From contig NBIV01000153.1 in the NCBI GenBank assembly GCA_003194525.1, positions 62,001-126,000 on the forward strand: a stretch of 64,000 bases of DNA, given 5' to 3'. Under the pieces are notes generated by a model. It had not been told where the DNA came from, made no database searches, and was given only the letters and a program-made list of their open reading frames with translations. The translations under genes and the position numbers were made by a program. Below, piece after piece: positions 44,763 to 56,430 of the stretch; position 1 is the first letter of the stretch, and every line of letters begins with the position of its first letter. Source of the stretch: Gracilariopsis chorda. Taxonomy: Eukaryota; Rhodophyta; Florideophyceae; Gracilariales; Gracilariaceae.

Positions 44763-45891
44763 TCAGCATGTTCTTCTTCGTACAAAGCCCTGCATTCGAA
44801 GATGATCCGCACGTTCGTCTCTCAAGTCAGAAACTCCTCTACCACGCTTTGTTGCACGCATAGTATCTCTCTCAGTGTGCAGCCCATCTTGAAAATGCAC
44901 CACAGAACTTCCATAAACCTGATTGTCTTTTTGCACAGTAATGAATTCGTACGTATTATCGTCAGAGGTATCAATGAGAAAGTTGTGTAACTTACAGGCG
45001 ACAAAAATGATGAGAGTAGTGTGGTGCAAAGAATAGCCTATAGCAGATCAGGAAGACTCTAAAGCAACATCCAAGAATCCTGAACGCTTGTTCTACGCAC
45101 ACGCTGGTAACTGAATGATAAGCGTCATATGTTTCTTCCCTATGAGTTAAATGTCGACCCGTGTAGTGCGTCAAAAGTCTGGATTTGTTAATATAAAAAT
45201 CGTTAGGAACGACGACTGCCCAAGAAAGTAGTTCGTCTCCATGTAGCAAATCGTATAGATTTGTATTACTAAAGTCGATGGCGTCATGCGTTTCAACAGA
45301 GTGACGCGCAGTCACGAACGAAAACTTATAGTCCACCTGTACGGTTGCCTGCACCCAAAGAGCAAAGAATTTCTTTCGATTGTAGTACTTCATGGGATCT
45401 GGAGCGTCTGTAAAAGAATGGAACCTAATTGCAATGCCAATCTCGTCCAATGCCGATAGAACACCACTAGGTGTACTGTTTATTAAGCTTCGAAACATAC
45501 TTGCCTGGTTCGAACCCTCTTTTTCTGTGCGCGGGAATCTGATCTGTGGGAGTGTTTGGTCAAGAACGATTAAGATTTCCGTTGCATGGTGAACTGTTGA
45601 GAAGCTTACCCCGCATGGCAACGATATAACTAAGTATCTTGCTCCTGGTAGATGTCGTAGTGTAAGAAATAACATAACATATGGATTAAGAGAAGCTGCA
45701 ACTCTAGAACAATTTTTCTGTTTTCGTTGTAGAGATTGTTGCACAGTTGGCAGGAGAAGACTATATTGAGACTTTGTAACTCGGTACAATGTCGTAAAAA
45801 AACTGTCAGAAAGGGAGTCTATGTGCGCCTGTGTTTTGGACGGACTTCGGAGAAGCACACAACAAAGTGCACGTTTATCCTGTTCTATCAC
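44763..45891 (-). pseudogene. PIF/Harbinger-like transposase 1 (DDE_4)
   Basis: A 299-codon frame (45891-44992) resembling DDE superfamily-4 transposases. It has a helical N-terminus (VTKSQYSLLLPTVQQSLQ), VSFSTVHHATE, the first acidic position in LDEIGIAIRF, then YYNRKKFFALWVQATVQVDYKF, TARHSVETHDAIDFSNTNLY and CVEQAFRILGCCFRVF (terminal Glu). The conserved end IIFVACKLHNFLID is in another frame (45029-44763), so at least one frameshift is present. Cut-and-paste transposase; its TIRs and 3-bp target duplications were not found. No Myb-like partner is adjacent. Confidence 0.7.
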
Positions 45892-46560
45892 TTCTGCTCA
45901 TATTGCACTGTAAATGATATACATAACACACCTCGCTTAAAGGGCTTTTGTTCGTTTCTTTTGCTCGACTAGACGGTTCTGTGGTAAAGACGTTGAAGGA
46001 ACTGGATGCTGCGCAACGAAAGAGTGATTTCCACCATGTTGTTTCAAAGTCGCGTGCATACTCCTCGAGATGGGATGGCTTTGTCCTCTTAGACTTTTCC
46101 TTTGTTTTTTGTAGAGTAAAAATCTGGACCAAAATCAAAGATCCCTTTTCTTAGAGTTAAATAATCATAGATTAAGAAGTCCGTTGAAAGCCCCTTAGAG
46201 AATCCCCACCAATTCCCAAACCAGTGAAGAAAAGAAACAAAACGTTGCATATATGTAAGCCGACTGTTTACCGATGTAAAAAAAGATTCTGCTACCTTGC
46301 TCGAGAGGCAGACTTCACCACCCGTCAAGTGCCCTGACCGTGCCGCGCCAAAGACGTCCATGCGCGTGATTCGCGTCTGGGCAAAGTGGCACTCTTATCC
46401 TCGGAGTCAGAACTACTCGGCTCGTCTCTGGAGCGTACCCACTGATTTTCAAGAGGAAAGAGCTCTACTGCTTATTAGAAAGCAAAGCCGAGTTCAAGCC
46501 AACAGCACACAATGGGCTTTTAACGTACTGTGGCAACAGGTATTGCAGTCTAAAACCTAG
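45892..46560. other. Spacer between the two Harbinger remnants
   Basis: No recognisable coding text; short frames at 45948-46154 and 46297-46560 lack motifs. Confidence 0.4.
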
Positions 46561-47745
46561 GCTCTCGCATTAAAGCTGCTCGAGACAAGCAGCGAAGAAG
46601 ATGAACTACCATCACAGTGGGGCTGGTCAAACACTGGCAAGGCCCAAAACAGAAAACGACATCGAGAGAAAGGTGCAATGACTCTCTTCAAAAACTACTC
46701 TGCAGTATCATATGTGTACAGTGAAGAGCAGTTCAAGCGCCGCTTCCATATAGCGTAAGGTCTCTTTGACGTTATACGCTCTGGTCTTTTGCGAGGCCGA
46801 TTTCTTCTTTGCGCAACGAAAGGATCTTACCGCAAGATGGGGAATGACTTCGTTGCAGAAAGCAACATATGGGTTTTGCTTACTAGCATATGGTCGTAGG
46901 GCGGACAGTGTTAATGGATAGTGGCAAATGGGAGAGTCTACAGCAAATAAATGCCTCAAACGCTTTGCGAGTGCAGTTTTCTTTCACTTCTCGGATGAAT
47001 ATCTTAGGTACCCCACTGATTCAGATATAAAGAAAAAACTTAGCAGATCCGAAAACGCCGACTTTCCCGGACTCCTGGGCAGCATCGACTGCTGTAAATG
47101 CCTATGGAAAAACTGCCATACCAGAATATATGGATAGTATCAAAGGAAAGAGGGAGAGCCGTGTCTAACACTAGAGGGAAAAGCTGACAGTACACTACGA
47201 ATATGGCATGCATTCTTTCGGATGCCTGGCAGCTTAAGTGACATCAGTGTTTTAGAGGCCTCTCCTCTCAGTAATGAAATGGCATCGGGAAGATATCCGC
47301 CGTCTATAGAGTACGGGCTGGATGGTGTAGAGCGTTCAATTCCATATTGGTTTTTCTGACGGTAACTATCCGAGGTGGCCAATATTTGTGCACACTGTTT
47401 CAGAACCTGCGAAGAATAAAGAAAAGCTTCTTGCAAGATTACAAGGAGCAAGACCGAAAGATGTGGAGAGGGCATTCGGAGTATTTGAAGCAAAGTGGCA
47501 CATTGTGGCACGACTCAGAAAGCTATGGTACAAAAAGAACAATGAAAGACATTATGAAGTGCTGTATTACACTAAAAAATATGATGGTTGAGCACCGGGT
47601 TCTGGAGGAAGGTGTGTATAACGCAGCGGCGGCGGATATGTCGACGGTGATTGGAGGAAACGCTCCAGTTCTGTGGCGTACTGGGAGTGGATCGGAACAA
47701 CTTGCACCACCAGCAGGGTCTCTTGCAGCGTTGTGTGTTGTTTAA
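46561..47745 (+). pseudogene. PIF/Harbinger-like transposase 2 (plant-transposon-protein type)
   Basis: Plus-strand fragments in several frames form a second Harbinger-type transposase of another subfamily. They run: YSEEQFKRRFHIA and a helical stretch (46700-46900), then MGESTANKCLKRFASAV and YLRYPTDSDIKKKL, FPGLLGSIDCCKCLWKNC (first Asp, 47085), FFRMPGSLSDISVLEASPL (second Asp), SDGNYPRWPIFV, and RPKDVERAFGVFEAKWHI (Glu, 47460). It lacks a continuous frame. The order matches the PF04827/DDE_4 family closely. No TIR pair identified. Confidence 0.8.
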
Positions 47746-48302
47746 ATGTTAAATAAAGACCTTCAAGAACGTAACAAGACAAGATCTTTAGTTTTATCAC
47801 ATCTATTGGACGTAAAGTTGTCTGACCTACTGTGTGAGTTGTAAACGTAAAGAAAAACTTCACGCAGTTCTAAAACCACGTGTGCAGGGTTGGAAAAGCA
47901 TGTTCATCATTGCTTTTATGAGTCTGTAGTTGGACATTCACATCTTCAGTACTCCTTTCAAAAGCATTATCTCCTTCCTGTGTGTCACCGTGTCGTGCTC
48001 TCTTTGGTTCGCTTTTAACGCCTTCCAACGCATGCTTCCGCATAATATTGAAGTATCCAATAGATTGGTTTGTGTCGCACTCCGAAGGAGCATTCGTGAT
48101 AAGCATGATCTAGCAATGCCTTTTCAAAACCTGGTTTCGTTTCTTTTTTGTCTCAATCTGAAGTGCACGCCCGTTCTCGGGTGGGCTGCGCTGGGACTTG
48201 TGTTTTTCCGGATTACCGGGTTTGAGTCACCTATGAGTAAGTGCAACGGCTACCGTCGGTGGTAGCCCGCGCTACACGTTTGTGTCGCAGCAGGGGCCGG
48301 TG
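47746..48302. other. Spacer, one unassigned minus-strand frame
   Basis: Minus-strand frame 48106-47870 (78 codons, basic then acidic, KSEPKRARHGDTQEGD) has no recognisable family. It could be a remnant accessory ORF of the neighbouring Harbinger element. Confidence 0.3.
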
Positions 48303-48900
48303 GATGGATAGGATGCGCAGTGCACAGTAGAAGAATGGCAAGGATAGCAGAGCCTTTATTTATTTATTATAGTAATTGCTTACAGTGCTTAAGGGCGCCG
48401 GCGTCGCCGCCGCCCCAAGTAAACGGCTAACCGAGTCCCAGCTCTGAGCCTTTCGCATACGACAGTATTCTTTACTGCGCGATGGATTCCCCGTACCCTA
48501 CTGAAGCTCATCTGACTCGTTCGACAGGAGCATCCACCTTTGGGAAAGTTGCTACCAGTTGTTACTGTGCTCGTTCTTGTATAAGGTTCCTTTCCCGGCT
48601 TTGCCGCACCGATCGCCATAGTTCGCACCCCTTTTCTCAGTCCCTTATTTTCACCCCACTGAGTGGTACATGCACCACTAACGTGAATGGCACGAGCCTT
48701 ACGGTCCGTGCTTCCCTTTTCCTTCCTACAAGGATAGGTACACAATATACACTCCACGAAATTCAAATAAGTCCAGTAAACCAGCGGCCTAGCTCACAAA
48801 GAGCAAGGAAGGTCCAAGTCGAAGCACTAGCTCATAGACGGTGGAATGGAGTAGCATTCAAAGTGGTAGTACCGAAGTAACAAAAATACAACTCAAGCAA
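48303..48900. repeat. GC-hairpin repeat, copy 1
   Basis: Shares ordered anchors with 52715-53450: GATGGATAGG (48303), then TTAAGG followed by a GC-rich hairpin-like block (48387-48410) and CCCAAGTAAA. The 132-codon plus-strand frame inside has no motif. Probably a non-autonomous repeat; boundaries uncertain. Confidence 0.35.
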
Positions 48901-48918
48901 CAACAACTTATGGCTTTA

Positions 48919-50148
48919 AAATGTGAAATTTACAATAAACCCACGAACTTCAATAAGTCCAAAAAACAATTTTTAGCCAAAACATTACATTCAATAGCCT
49001 GGTGGCCCACCATTTCCGTCCAGCACGCACAGTAGACGGTTGTTGATAGAACGGTAAAGCCTCCTTATAAAATCTTCTTCGATATTATTTCAAACTGATT
49101 CAATCTTTGCATCAAGCTCTTCTACAGTTTCAAAGTGTTTGAAACCCTGGTAGACATCTCGAACCATAGTACCACAGACATTTTCGATTAAATTTAGGTC
49201 GGGACTATGAGCAGGCCACTGTAGAAAATGCACTTTCTTGCTTGTGTTCCACTCCTTGGTGACCTCAGAACGATGGATAGAAGACCCATCATGAATCAAA
49301 GTCCACTTATCTCCCATTGTTTCCGCAGCAGACGGTTAAAGGTTCTCATCAAGTAATTTCACATAGTCTTTAGAGTTTTTTAACATTAAGTTCCACTACA
49401 TTTAAAGCACCGTAGTAATAAATTGGTTCCCAAACCATTACGATCCTCCTCCCATGGTGCGGTTAAAAAACCATCTTTGTGTAGTACGTAAATCATCCCA
49501 GCACATGCAACTGCCATTAGGTCCATCCAGAGTAAACTTTTTTTCATCCGTGAATATAATATTTTTCCAGTCAATAGCTTCTGATGAAAGGTACTTTCTG
49601 GCAAATTCCATTCGTCGAATTTCGTGTGAAGCCTTCATGTGAACCCTTCATCATTTCTTAGTACCTGAGGTGAGGGAAATTGTGAAATATCTGCTGAGCA
49701 CGACGGGTTGTGACGGGTAGTTGCACATCACGACGTATGTCATTGGCACTAAACTTACCAGCCAGAGCTTTGCGAATGATTCGGCGCTTCGTTTTTTCGT
49801 AGGCTTACGGTTGTTAGCTCTTGAATACTTACGTTTGCATTGTTTGGAGTTCTTCAGAACGTTTTGAACAGCTCCCCTGGACCAACTGATAGCATCAGCA
49901 ATTTCTCGCTCGCTGCGTTGTTCATGTCGTAAGGCTAGGATGATGCGTTCTTCTCTGTCACTTAGCGCTTTACCGCGAGGCATTATTTGCAACATTGTTT
50001 TGGACATTGTTCTTCAAAAACTGTTTAGCATGGCTTTGTTGTTGTGGTAGACGTTTTGTCCTTCAGATATGACAACAAAAGGTGCCAAAACACAGTAACG
50101 ACCTTTTCGGATTTATTGAAGTTCGTGGATCTATTTCATATTTCACAT
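48919..50148 (-). mobile_element. Tc1/mariner element with about 45-bp TIRs
   Basis: Inverted repeats: left from about 48920 (ATGTGAAATTTAC..., core CCACGAACTTCAATAA) and right ending about 50147, the same core read on the minus strand. A TA flanks each side (48917-48918; 50148-50149), with the exact edge uncertain by one or two bases. It encloses a frameshifted transposase. It lies between the 3' end of LINE-2 and a GC-hairpin repeat. Confidence 0.85.
49090..50007 (-). pseudogene. Tc1/mariner transposase
   Basis: N-terminal HTH (MPRGKALSDREERIILALRHEQRSEREIADAIS, about 49985-49890), then a second basic HTH region. Catalytic motifs: NIIFTDEKKFTLDGPNG (first Asp), TLIHDGSSIHRS (second Asp) and QWPAHSPDLNLIENVCG (Glu), a DD34E-type order. 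Three frame blocks (50007-49651, 49638-49386, 49317-49090), separated by stops and small indels, show it is inactive. Confidence 0.88.
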
Positions 50149-50285
50149 ACAAAAGTGTGTACAAGTGTGTTCTATAGTTTAGACTGCAGGCTTTATCGGT
50201 TCCGTAAACTACATCAGTCTCTTCTTCTTCTTTACTTTGGGTTCAATATGTCTGATTACGGCATACTGATAGAGGTTTTTTCTTT

Positions 50286-52640
50286 TTATGAGAAGAACCT
50301 CTCTCTCCTAAGAAAGGCTAACAAATTCTGTGGCCACTGGCGGAATATCTCCGCCAGAGTCTTACCTTTTCTCTCTACGGTGGCAGGAAGCTCGCGTCTC
50401 CTAGAATCTGTCCGCTGAGGACAACGAAGCACATAGTGTTCAGCGCTGTTGATAACGTGCGTGTTACAGTCACATTGTGACGGTTTCCTTTCTATGGGGC
50501 TTGCGACAGAGTGAAGCTTCGACGTGTGTCCTACATAGATCTGAGACAGCGTGACTTCTGCTTTCCATGGCGATATGATGTTTTGTAGTTCTTCTGGGAC
50601 ATCATTGATCATAGGCTTGGCTCTAGAGGGAGCCATTATTCGTGTCTTGGCGTTTTCAAAGTAGACCGGTACTCTGAGTTGATCTTTCAAAGGAGTGCTC
50701 AAACCTTGCTTTGCAAGGCTATGCACCCGTTCATAATGCGCAAAGCCGCAGTGACCGGGTATACACACGATATCAACGAAACATCCTCTTTTGTCGGTGA
50801 TGGAACTTAGTATTCGTGAAACAGTTTGTAACGAAGAGGGTTGCTGTCAAAGCGAGCTATGCAATCTTTCTGCCTTACTCTTGGAGTCCGTTGCCAATCT
50901 GATTTGTCCTTTCCATCCTTCTTCAAATCTTCGCAAATCTTTTTCAAGCGCGTGTTTTGGAGTGGTGACTGCTGTGAACGAGGACACTTCCACTCCAGCC
51001 GGGAGTGTGGCATGTTCTTGTTCAGGAATGTTCTCTTTCCACGAGATAGTGTAAGATGAAGCTCCTAACTTCTTTAGAGAAAGGAGATGGTATCCCAATT
51101 TATGCCCGTCTGCATCTAGTACGATCTGGGAATTCAGATAGGAGTAGGCCACGACAAATTCATCATCATAGTATAACACCATGTCTGGCACTCGGCGATG
51201 CCGTTCATAAAACTGGCGGAACTGAAGGTGTGCTGTCATAGATCTGACAAACGTCCTAGCGCTGCCCGTAAACCATCCATCCGTCTACCGCAATTCGAGA
51301 TTCCCTGTTCTCTGGTTGTGCTGATGGCTCTCCTACCGAGCCATCGCTCCATATTTCGCATTTTGCTAGCTGTAGTGCACCCAGCAGTGCTTGTGCTGCT
51401 TCCTGTTGGACTGCCTTGTTATCTTCTTTAGAACACGGAATACAATTGAACTCCACATTCTGTATTATGGCGGGTCCTGGCTAGATTTAAAGCCAGGCGC
51501 GCGGCAGATGAAGAAGGCCGAGCTCTGCCAGTTTCTTCTCTGCTTCTCTTTCAACGTAGACCTCTTTTCCTGATTTGCGTATTGGAGAGTGTTAATATTG
51601 ATTGTTGTACCGGTATATCCTCGGGAAGCCACATGATCTTTTCATATAGTGCTGCGGCTTTGAGAGCAGCTATCTTTGGGAGTGAGGTGACTTTGGTCAG
51701 TTCCCGACGTTGCTCGACTGGTGTGGATTTAACACACCCTGTTTGGATTCTCAATCCTACATTACGGGCTCTTTCGAGGTTCCGTATGTCTGTGTCGTAA
51801 GCATTCGGAATTTCCACTCCGGCACAATATGTGGCTATGGGCTCGATGAACCCTTGCCTAAATGTGTGCATCGTTTGTGAATTTGCGCCCCAACTTGTTC
51901 TTGTTAGTCTCCTCAAAATCATACATTTACTCAAATACTTGCTTCTCACCTTCTTCAGGTGTTCCTTACCGTTCAACTGACTGTCCAGCTGCATTCCAAG
52001 AAATCGAACGCTGTTGGACGGAGTAACCAAAGTCCTGTTCACTGAAACCGTAAGTTGCTCGATGTTGCTTTTCCAGTTTTTGTATGTGAAGGGGACTAGA
52101 ACGGTTTTTGCTGCATTCATCTTGATCTTATTGTGTGCAAAATAAGTTTCCAGTTTTTGTACTGCCCCCTGTGGTGCTGTCTGACAGCGTGTGAGGGTGT
52201 TTGCGGTTACCCATATTGCGATGTCGTCCGCGAACATACTAATCCTTATTTACCGATTTCCTTCGCACACTGCTTTGTCCACGTCTGCGTTCTATGCGAA
52301 CAATAGCGAATGGGATATTGTACCCTTTGTGGTAGGCCTTGCGGCACGACTCGTTCCGAGCTTGGTGCTGTGCTCCACCAGCACAGTCACCTCCTGTCCA
52401 TGATGAATGCCCGTATCCATCTCTATAGGACCGTTGGACATTGCATGTTTCCCAGTTTCAGCATGAGGTCGTGATGTGGGACACGGTCGTACGCAGCTGA
52501 GAAGTCGCAGAGTATAGCCATGCTTTGTCTCCTCTTATTCCATCAGCGTGTCACTCCTTCACATAAGGCCTCTATCTGATTCTCATTTGACCTGTGCACA
52601 CGAAATACTGCTTGGCTGTGCGGCAAGAGTGGCTGCTGCC
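50286..52640 (-). pseudogene. LINE-2 reverse transcriptase and RNase H fragments
   Basis: RT: HSQAVFRVHRSNENQ, ILCDFSAAYDRVPHHDL, a stop, RWIRAFIMDRR, then MFADDIAIWVTANT (catalytic ADD) in frame 52237-51551, ending KSTPVEQRRELTKV. RNase H: EIWSDGSVGE (51456-51256), FTAVTTPKHAL and RLATDSKSK (51239-50847), and PGHCGFAHYERVHSL (50768-50286). The acidic Glu of the second RNase H motif is Val (TAVTTPK). Frameshifts and several Trp-to-stop changes make it dead. Confidence 0.83.
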
Positions 52641-52714
52641 TTAGCTGTGGTGCAATGTGCCCTCAGGACGAGGGGATCAAACTGTTTTTCATAACGGGAT
52701 GTCGGTATCCCCGG

Positions 52715-53480
52715 GATGGATAGGTTGTATATGAGTATCCGTCACCTGACGACCCCATTAAGGGGTACCTCTGTAAAGAGGGTAATAATAGTACACGTGG
52801 GACGTGATGCGCCTGACTAGCGGGGTGCTCCGTGCGCACGGACCAAGTAGCACACATGGGTGTTCTGCCCGGCTGTGCTGGAATACTTAGTGTATTTTAC
52901 TGAATGTTTTCAGCTATGGAATTTAAGGGAGCGGCGGCCGCCGCTCCTCCCCAAAGTAAAACCCCAACAAGGGACTTGGCTCGAACTTCACGGTCGGTGT
53001 ACGGGTACAATTCCACTCTCGGAGAGTCCCCTCACCACTTCCGGTGTAGTTATACCCCTCGTCTCACCGAGGAGTGACCACCCATTAGTAACGGTACTTG
53101 TTTCTTTATTTGTTTCATTATTTGGTTTACTTACCCGTGTTACGGCTCATTCTACGCCGCCCTGTATCCAGGTTTACCCCGAAGTCTCGGGATCATTTAT
53201 TGTTGTCACGAGTCAGTGCTCCGCAGTGCGGCTCGTCGTTGTCCGCCCATTCTGGTCCCTGGAGATAGCCGTGACCTGGCGCATCCGGATCCCCGGTTCT
53301 AAGCCATCCTACACACCTCCGTCTATAAGGCAGGACGTAGTCGCCCAGAGTAATGCCCGGCACGCGCCGACTACTGGGAGGGCTCTACGGCTGAGTTACC
53401 TCGTACAGGGGAGCAAGGCTGAACAAAGTGAGATGTTCCGTCAGCGGTAGCGAGTTTACTCCGTTAACTCACGGTTTGGC
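52715..53480. repeat. GC-hairpin repeat, copy 2, inside LINE-2
   Basis: Foreign sequence within LINE-2 RT. Anchors in the same order as 48303-48900: GATGGATAGG (52715) and TTTAAGG, then a perfect 20-bp palindrome at 52928-52947 (GGAGCGGCGGCCGCCGCTCC), then CCCAAAGTAAA. The 196-codon plus-strand frame has no recognised motif. Insertion boundaries are approximate. Confidence 0.4.
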
Positions 53481-53892
53481 ACCACATTAGCTTTCCAACG
53501 TCCAGTACATGTTGAAGTAATGCTATCTCGATACGGTCTAAGCCCGGTGTTTTCTTCGCATTCGTCTCTGCTAAAGCAACCTGCAAGTGCTGTGTCTTGA
53601 AGGTAATCGAACTCTCGTTCTGTGCCTGTCGATGATCCGACTCGAGAAGTGTCCCATCCCGGTTTCTAATTTCCGTTCCATTGCCTTCGGAATTTCCTTT
53701 CCTTAGAAGAATTCGACGGTTAAGTTCAAGAATAATTACCTTCGTCGGTGATTTATGTGAACTCGTATTTTACAGTTGTTTTTAAGTTGTTAGCCTCCGT
53801 AGGAGAACCGATCGCGAACTCATTTCGCTTCTCTGCGACAGGATCGTAGCAACGTCAGGCACACCGCGTGAAGGTGAGTCTCATGTGCCTAC

Positions 53893-54466
53893 ACCAGTCT
53901 CTGTATGTTACCGCACTAATCCCTCCTCCACTGGCCTTGCTCTTCATGAGCAAGGCAGGCGGGTTGGTGGATTTATTTAAGTTTTGGTGAGTGTACAACT
54001 CAACCGAACGCACCAAAGTTTCATCCCCCCGTGCTTGTAACTACCCAAGAAAACTCCCACGCTAAAGGACCGTAGAACGCTACCCGTCTCTATCACGCTT
54101 AATGTTTGCAACGCTCAAACATCTATGAGTTTCGAACACCGCTGCATTCTTTCAGAAGAGCAACTAACACTCGTCTTGGAGCTTGTATGGAGCGTCTTGC
54201 TCTCCCAAAAACTTGCCGCGCTTGGTTCTTGAGCGTATTTCTCTGGAGTGCAATCCGTTCTTTCGCCGTGAGTTTCACGTATGGCTACCTGTTTGAACGG
54301 AGTACTTTTTGCTGACTTGCTGATTGGATTTCTCCCTCAGTTGGAACCAAATTGCCCGCTCGGCCACCCGCGCACAACTGCCTTAACACGGTTGGGGGTT
54401 GTTGTGATCAACAAGAATCCCGTTCCATCACCCGTGAGAAGTGTTACGACGGCAGCATAATCAAGT
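53893..54466. other. Upstream region of NB-ARC gene B
   Basis: No recognised coding text; presumably promoter and leader of the NB-ARC gene that starts at 54467. Confidence 0.4.
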
Positions 54467-54652
54467 ATGGTAGAGCTGGCAAGCGCTGTAGCAGCGGCAA
54501 AAGCACGAGAAATTGGCTTTTTAGGATTGTCCGGATTGGTCAAACGAATAGACTTGGTCGAGTACAACAAGGAAAAGCTGCCTGAGCTTTCAAAAATTTA
54601 GGACAACGTCGTCAAAGAATTTGGCCATTTGGTGGAACACAGCGCCTTTCAT

Positions 54653-54895
54653 GGCAAGTGCCCAATTGACACGACGTCGCCGAAGTAAAACTGTGTACCA
54701 ATCAGAAGCGTAGGCTCAGACATTCATACCCGCCACGATGACCCCTTCTGGGCCGATCTTCTCTCTGCCATTAGCTCCCTCGGATTCGGCCTTTCGCCCT
54801 ATCGCACTTGTAGGCTCACACATTAAAGCCTTCTCACCCAATAGCCCCCGTCCATGTCATCACTTGTGTCGGTGATGGGGCTACAAGAATGCTCG
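54653..54895 (+). repeat. Left TIR of the MULE
   Basis: It mirrors 60904-61147 with only scattered differences. The 9-bp target duplication lies just outside. Just inside, a 30-bp unit with the core AAAGCGTGACCTTGAT is repeated directly at 54909-54938 and 54963-54992. Confidence 0.93.
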
Positions 54896-55105
54896 TCACG
54901 TCATGTCACGATAACTGCCGCCAAAGCGTGACCTTGATAAACAAGAATGCTTGGCAACGTCCCGACAACCGCCGTCAAAGCGTGACCTTGATGAGGACGA
55001 TGGTAGTTCGCTCTGATAAGCATCATCACTGCGACCGGCGACGTTTGATATAGCTCTACTCCCAACACCTTTTGCCATCCCTTCTTCTCTTCTCTTGCAA
55101 GTACT

Positions 55106-56427
55106 TTGATGGCTGCTGTTTTAGGTAAGCTCAATACAGAATGTACAGATAATGCCTCTGATGGTTTTATCGGATTAGATACAGACAAGCAAATATCTAA
55201 TATATGCCGAGCATTCTATAAGGATCTTGAACGGTACGGAAGAATGAAGTTGACGAATGACGTAGTCATATTTACAATAGTCCAAAATCATGTGTACAAC
55301 ATATTGAAAGCTGAAGAGCGTGAAATAACACCAATATCGTTTGTACACAGTTGTAGGCCGGAAGTCTACCCATACTCTGATCTCATAACTGCGGCAATAA
55401 TGAACATGAAACCTCTCCCTGGCGTCTGTTTGTGTACTTTTGATACGAGAGCGACTTTATTCTCGTACGCGAAGCGCGTGAAAACCCAGCCACAGCAGGG
55501 CCAATCTTTTTTGGACGACCTTAAAAAGGTTTTAACAGTGAACGTGACGGGTGATGCAAAACCGATTGACACTGTCTTTGTTCCCATTAGTCTAGACAGA
55601 ATTCACTGGGGAGTTCTCATTGTAAGGCGCTTTATTGGCCCACAAATTGCGCTTAGAGAAGAGCCAACAATTTATTTCGGGGACAGTTATGGATGGAAAA
55701 TCCAGAATATCTCATTAAATTCATCAAAGAGGCATTCGAATATATTGTTCTCGTTACAAAAGTTCTAGCTACAGTTTCGAAACGAAACTGTATGTTAAAC
55801 GTTTTGGCGTACCGAGAGCAATCTGACGGGTATAGTTGCGGTTGTTATGCTATAGCAAGCGCTACACATATGGCTGCGGATTCTGTTTTTGCCCCAAAGA
55901 AGGCAAAGAAAACTGGTATGAGCTACCATCTGTCGGAACTATACAGATGGATGGCAATCAGAGCCCGTGTTCTACAAATCATGATGGCTTTACAATTCTT
56001 TAAAACCGATAACGTTCATGAAACGATGGTCTCTAATTACCGCCTGAACCATCGTGAAGACTATTTCAAGTGTCGTGAAGAAGGTAAAACGCGTCTCAAA
56101 AAGATGCGTAATCCGGTACTGAAGAGTAATGACATGAGGATTAAGAGCCTTAAGCAGACTCTTGACGCCTTAAAACAAGCCAAAAGTACCACGTCTTTGG
56201 AATCGATGGCATCAAGGCATAGTTTGCGGAGTAATAACATTGCCATAGAGCATACTGTAACAATATCAGGGTCGAATGGGGCGGTATGGCTAAAGACGTT
56301 GGAAGGTAATGTTGGAAGTGAGGTCCAGATGCCTGATTTGCGTGCTACTTCTTTGAATGATTTCTCTGCTGTCTATGGAGATAATGAAATCTGCGAGGCT
56401 GAGGGAGAGAAGCAGACTATTCAGTAA
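55106..56427 (+). pseudogene. Ulp1/C48-type cysteine protease of the MULE
   Basis: Two overlapping frames (55106-55768 and 55693-56427) with one frameshift between them. Motifs of the Ulp1 SUMO/NEDD8-protease fold in order: FVPISLDRIHWGVLIV (catalytic His), IYFGDSYGW (catalytic Asp) and, in the second frame, REQSDGYSCGCYAIASA (oxyanion Gln and catalytic Cys). A Lys-rich helical C-terminus follows. Such enzymes cleave ubiquitin-like modifiers; in MULEs their role is unknown. The catalytic residues are all present apart from the frame break. It sits first inside the left TIR, in the same direction as the transposase. Confidence 0.82.
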
Positions 56428-56430
56428 GAG

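Larger units (their letters stand above)
50150..53892 (-). mobile_element. LINE-2: rearranged relative of LINE-1
   Basis: The minus-strand RNase H and RT reads (50286 to about 52650) are clearly homologous to the LINE at 21-25 kb. The segment 53790-53892 matches the 5' UTR of that LINE (TTTCGCTTCTCT and CAGGCACACCRCGTGAAGG). Between them, 53481-53780 reads the start of the endonuclease region (ELNRRILL) directly followed by the start of the RT region (KKTPGLDRIEIALLQ), so most of the endonuclease is deleted. About 800 bp of foreign sequence (52715-53480) interrupts RT. Confidence 0.75.

Noticed and set aside
52860..53450. 196-codon frame as a gene
   Set aside because: No motif, and it lies in the repeat nested in LINE-2; it is probably a chance frame in GC-richer DNA.
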